Made by a program: the position numbers and the translations under genes. Source: an uncultured Oscillospiraceae bacterium (lineage in GTDB: Bacteria; Bacillota; Clostridia; Oscillospirales; Oscillospiraceae). From it: a DNA stretch of 6,674 nucleotides. Under the pieces are notes generated by a model. It ran no database searches, was not told the origin of the DNA, and saw only the letters and a list, made by a program, of their open reading frames with translations. Numbering within the stretch: the first letter of the stretch is position 1; each line of letters opens with the position of its first letter. Positions 5,071 through 6,674 of this stretch are shown here, piece by piece. The stretch is taken from positions 1 through 6,674 of the forward strand of contig CAKTZP010000116.1 in assembly GCA_934636045.1 (NCBI GenBank). The letters are read 5' to 3'.

Positions 5071-5818
5071 AGTCGGTTTCGACGATCTGTGCGTAGACAT
5101 CGATGCTGGCAATGAGCTGGTCGTATTCCTCCTGCGTGATGAAGCCGCTATTTAGGTTGTTTTGCTGGTTTTGCAGGAATTCGCGGCGGAAGTAATCGGG
5201 GTCAAGCGGGAACTCGTCCGCGCGGGCGAGGAGCGTTTCCTCGCTCAAAAATGCGCCGGACTGCGAAGCATAGCCGCCGTCGGCCGGCTCGAAGGTGCCC
5301 TGATTCAGCCCGAGAACATAGTAGGCGTCGTCGTCGACGTAGTAATTGCCGCCGAGGTTGGGCCGGTATAGGAAGAGCAGATATTCCTTGCCGTCCTTCA
5401 GGTCGGCAGTCGGCTCATAGACCTCATTCCGCCCGCCGGCTGCACCGCCCTCGACCCGGACGGTGACGCGATTCTCCGCACTGCCGCGGTAGATTTGCGA
5501 GATTTCAAAGGTGTAATTGGTGGAATTGTATTGTGCTCCGGAGTCTGATGTGACCTGTGTTACGTCATGCTCATCATGGATGATGCCCGTCGCGACGAGA
5601 ATGGACTGCGAAAACAGGTCATCTTCAGTCTTTGCTGCGATAAGAGAGGAAATGTAGAGCGTATCTTCTTCCGTGGGCTCCGTGGACTGCTCGGCGGTAT
5701 ACTGTGTGGGCTCGGATTTGGGCGGCGCGGTGGCTTCCGGCGGCGGAGCCGTTGCGCAGGCGGACAGGAAAAGCAGAAGGAAGAGGAGCGCGCAAAAACG
5801 ATATATCCGCCGTTTCAT
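5069..5818 (-). CDS. Lipoprotein of unknown function
   Basis: A 249-residue protein read leftward. The start is the ATG at 5818-5816, preceded by GGAGG with a 7-base spacer; an in-frame ATG at 5836 lies upstream of the ribosome site and is not used. The signal is MKRRIYRF, a Leu/Phe-rich core and the lipobox LSAC, with C21 as the lipidated residue. A Pro/Thr/Glu-rich linker (about 22-55) precedes a globular part. Residues about 75-195 have a beta-rich pattern (TGIIHDEHDV, YTFEISQIYRG, VTVRVEGGAAGG, GKEYLLFLYR, YYVLGLNQGTF). I have seen this pattern in uncharacterised Firmicutes surface proteins but cannot name the family. The C-terminal segment NNLNSGFITQEEYDQLIASI resembles a SHOCT-like helical motif (L..G.IT.EEY). 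The protein should sit on the outer face of the membrane. Monocistronic, with its own promoter. Confidence 0.88.
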   Translation of the reverse strand: MKRRIYRFCALLFLLLFLSACATAPPPEATAPPKSEPTQYTAEQSTEPTEEDTLYISSLIAAKTEDDLFSQSILVATGIIHDEHDVTQVTSDSGAQYNSTNYTFEISQIYRGSAENRVTVRVEGGAAGGRNEVYEPTADLKDGKEYLLFLYRPNLGGNYYVDDDAYYVLGLNQGTFEPADGGYASQSGAFLSEETLLARADEFPLDPDYFRREFLQNQQNNLNSGFITQEEYDQLIASIDVYAQIVETD

Positions 5819-5825
5819 AGCAAAA

Positions 5826-5830
5826 CCTCC
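5826..5830 (-). promoter_or_regulatory. Ribosome binding site that decides the lipoprotein start
   Basis: GGAGG on the minus strand, 7 bases before the ATG at 5818-5816. Because it lies inside the longer frame starting at 5836, it excludes that start. Confidence 0.85.
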
Positions 5831-5860
5831 ATTCAATTCAAAATAAACCCTTACATTTGC

Positions 5861-5889
5861 AGTTTACCATAGAGGATCCGAAAACTCAA
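5861..5889 (-). promoter_or_regulatory. Sigma-A promoter of the lipoprotein gene
   Basis: On the minus strand, TTGAGT (5889-5884), a 17-base spacer and TAAACT (5866-5861) give a reasonable vegetative promoter with four of six matches in each hexamer. The predicted start near 5854 leaves a leader of about 35 bases. Confidence 0.6.
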
Positions 5890-5991
5890 TAGACTGATTT
5901 TACAAAGAAATGACGTTTCAATTGGACATAATGACGAAAGTAGAAATCTCTGGGAACTGTTCGCCAGTGGCCGAAATTGCGGCGGTTTTGC

Positions 5992-6020
5992 TTGCATTTT
6001 GGCGCGCGTTATAGTATGAT
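5992..6020 (+). promoter_or_regulatory. Probable promoter of the XdhC-family gene
   Basis: TTGCAT (5992-5997), 17 bases and TATGAT (6015-6020). The -10 is one base off consensus, and the -35 keeps only TTG. An overlapping alternative is TATAGT at 6010-6015 with TTTGCT 17 bases upstream. Either would start transcription about 28 to 34 bases before the ATG at 6056. Confidence 0.5.
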
Positions 6021-6045
6021 AAGGACAACGAAATTCACGACCCAT

Positions 6046-6050
6046 GGAGG
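6046..6050 (+). promoter_or_regulatory. Ribosome binding site of the XdhC-family gene
   Basis: GGAGG is followed by AAATGATG. It lies 2 bases before the ATG at 6053 and 5 before the ATG at 6056, which favours the second. A third in-frame ATG at 6044 overlaps the site itself and is unlikely. Confidence 0.7.
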
Positions 6051-6055
6051 AAATG

Positions 6056-6674
6056 ATGAAGAATCTGATGAAGCATGTGATCGAACGCATTGAGGGCGGG
6101 GAGAATGTTACGCTGTGCACGGTTTTGGCCAGCTCGGGCTCGGCGCCGCGGGGCGCGGGCGCGCGGATGGCAGTGTTTGCCGACGGGTCGACCCTCGGCA
6201 CGGTCGGCGGCGGCCGCGTGGAGCTGTTGGCGGCGCGCGACGGCAAGCGCATCCTCGAGGGAGGAGAAACGATGCCGCGCGCGGAGCTTCGCGCCTTTGA
6301 CCTGTCGCCCGATGATGTGAATTCCATCGGCATGGTCTGCGGCGGCAAGGTGGCGATCTATTATCAGCTGCTGACTGCCGAAGAGCTTCCGACGCTTTCT
6401 GCAATTTCCGAGGCGCTGAAAAAGGACGAAAACAGCTGGCTGTATCTGCGCGCCTGCGACGGTGTTGTGGATCGGTTTACCGTTGTGCCGGAGGCGCAGG
6501 CCCAGCAACGGCCGGAGCTGTTTGCCAGCCGCGCGGTCTATCGTCCGGGCGACACGATGGAATATGCCGAGCCGCTGGTGCAGGCAGGGCAGGTGTATAT
6601 TTTCGGCGGCGGCCATGTCGGGCAGGCGCTTGCGCCCGTGCTGGCCTCGATCGATTTCCGGGTCACGGTCTATG
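6056..6674 (+). CDS. XdhC/CoxI family molybdenum hydroxylase maturation protein, 3' end beyond window
   Basis: An open frame of 206 codons to the right edge. Residues about 6-105 form the XdhC/CoxI N-terminal domain, with VLASSGSAPRGAGARMAV (24-40), the glycine-rich LGTVGGGRVE (47-56) and the cysteine block GMVCGGKVAIYYQ (92-104, C95). Residues 180-206 begin the C-terminal Rossmann-like domain, with VYIFGGGHVGQALAP (GxGxxG-type, 180-194) and DFRVTVY; the rest is lost. XdhC proteins bind the molybdenum cofactor, promote its sulfuration and pass it to xanthine-dehydrogenase-type enzymes. In Clostridia they often lie in clusters for purine or other molybdenum hydroxylases, sometimes selenium-dependent; which applies cannot be seen here. 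The family often has a GGGC-type glycine motif, and this copy has GGGR. The start at 6056 was chosen by Shine-Dalgarno spacing; 6053 is possible. No membrane segment is present. Confidence 0.92.
   Translation, partial: MKNLMKHVIERIEGGENVTLCTVLASSGSAPRGAGARMAVFADGSTLGTVGGGRVELLAARDGKRILEGGETMPRAELRAFDLSPDDVNSIGMVCGGKVAIYYQLLTAEELPTLSAISEALKKDENSWLYLRACDGVVDRFTVVPEAQAQQRPELFASRAVYRPGDTMEYAEPLVQAGQVYIFGGGHVGQALAPVLASIDFRVTVY

Noticed and set aside
4913..5155. 80-codon plus-strand open frame after the deacetylase gene
   Set aside because: It runs through the palindromic element, the terminator hairpin and the 3' end of the convergent lipoprotein gene, with no ribosome site.
5851..6616. Minus-strand open frames opposite the XdhC gene (5851-6348, 6035-6616, 6108-6404)
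   Set aside because: Antisense shadows. The plus-strand frame, open to the window edge, shows the XdhC glycine motifs and a Rossmann motif.
1..6674. CRISPR array, tRNA, rRNA, insertion sequence or riboswitch
   Set aside because: I found no regularly spaced direct repeats, cloverleaf-type segments, transposase motifs or recognisable riboswitch cores on either strand.

Overview
The window looks like chromosomal DNA from an anaerobic, probably gut-associated Clostridia species (Oscillospirales/Ruminococcaceae-like). The basis is Firmicutes-type Shine-Dalgarno sites (GGAGG, AAGGAG), sigma-A-like promoters, GC-rich coding sequence with AT-rich intergenic gaps, and the gene families present: an SLH surface protein with a CxCG tail, a DUF6514-like small protein, a LytR-CpsA-Psr enzyme, NrdR, a CE4 deacetylase with a stalk domain, and XdhC. 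The lineage is inferred, not demonstrated.

Layout. 1-944 (minus) is a secreted protein with three SLH repeats, cut by the left edge. It is read from a near-consensus promoter behind an 18-base A/T tract. A 407-base divergent gap (945-1351) holds that promoter, three short palindromes and an extended -10 promoter for the rightward genes. The rightward block is an LCP-family transferase (1352-2707), a possible 42-residue peptide overlapping its stop (2704-2832), a DUF6514-like protein (2897-3154), nrdR (3248-3703) and a membrane-anchored polysaccharide deacetylase (3700-4878) that overlaps the nrdR stop by ATGA. It ends at a strong hairpin terminator (5024-5070), preceded by a palindromic intergenic element. 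A lipoprotein gene (5069-5818, minus) converges on the same terminator. From a divergent promoter pair, an XdhC/CoxI-family gene (6056 onward, plus) runs off the right edge; it is complete at its 5' end.

How the genes fit together. Four products act at or outside the membrane: the SLH protein, the LCP enzyme (attachment of glycopolymers to peptidoglycan), the CE4 deacetylase (removal of acyl groups from cell-wall glycans) and the lipoprotein. NrdR, the ATP/dATP-sensing repressor of ribonucleotide reductase genes, sits inside this envelope block with its own promoter. A 14/16 match to the NrdR box lies across the predicted nrdR start site, so the nrdR-deacetylase pair may be autoregulated. XdhC belongs to a separate unit for maturation of molybdenum hydroxylases.

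I see no evidence for a wholly new defence or mobile system. The best leads are the NrdR box that would place a cell-wall enzyme under NrdR, the small coupled ORF after the LCP gene, the homopolymer at the surface-protein promoter, and the intergenic palindromic element.
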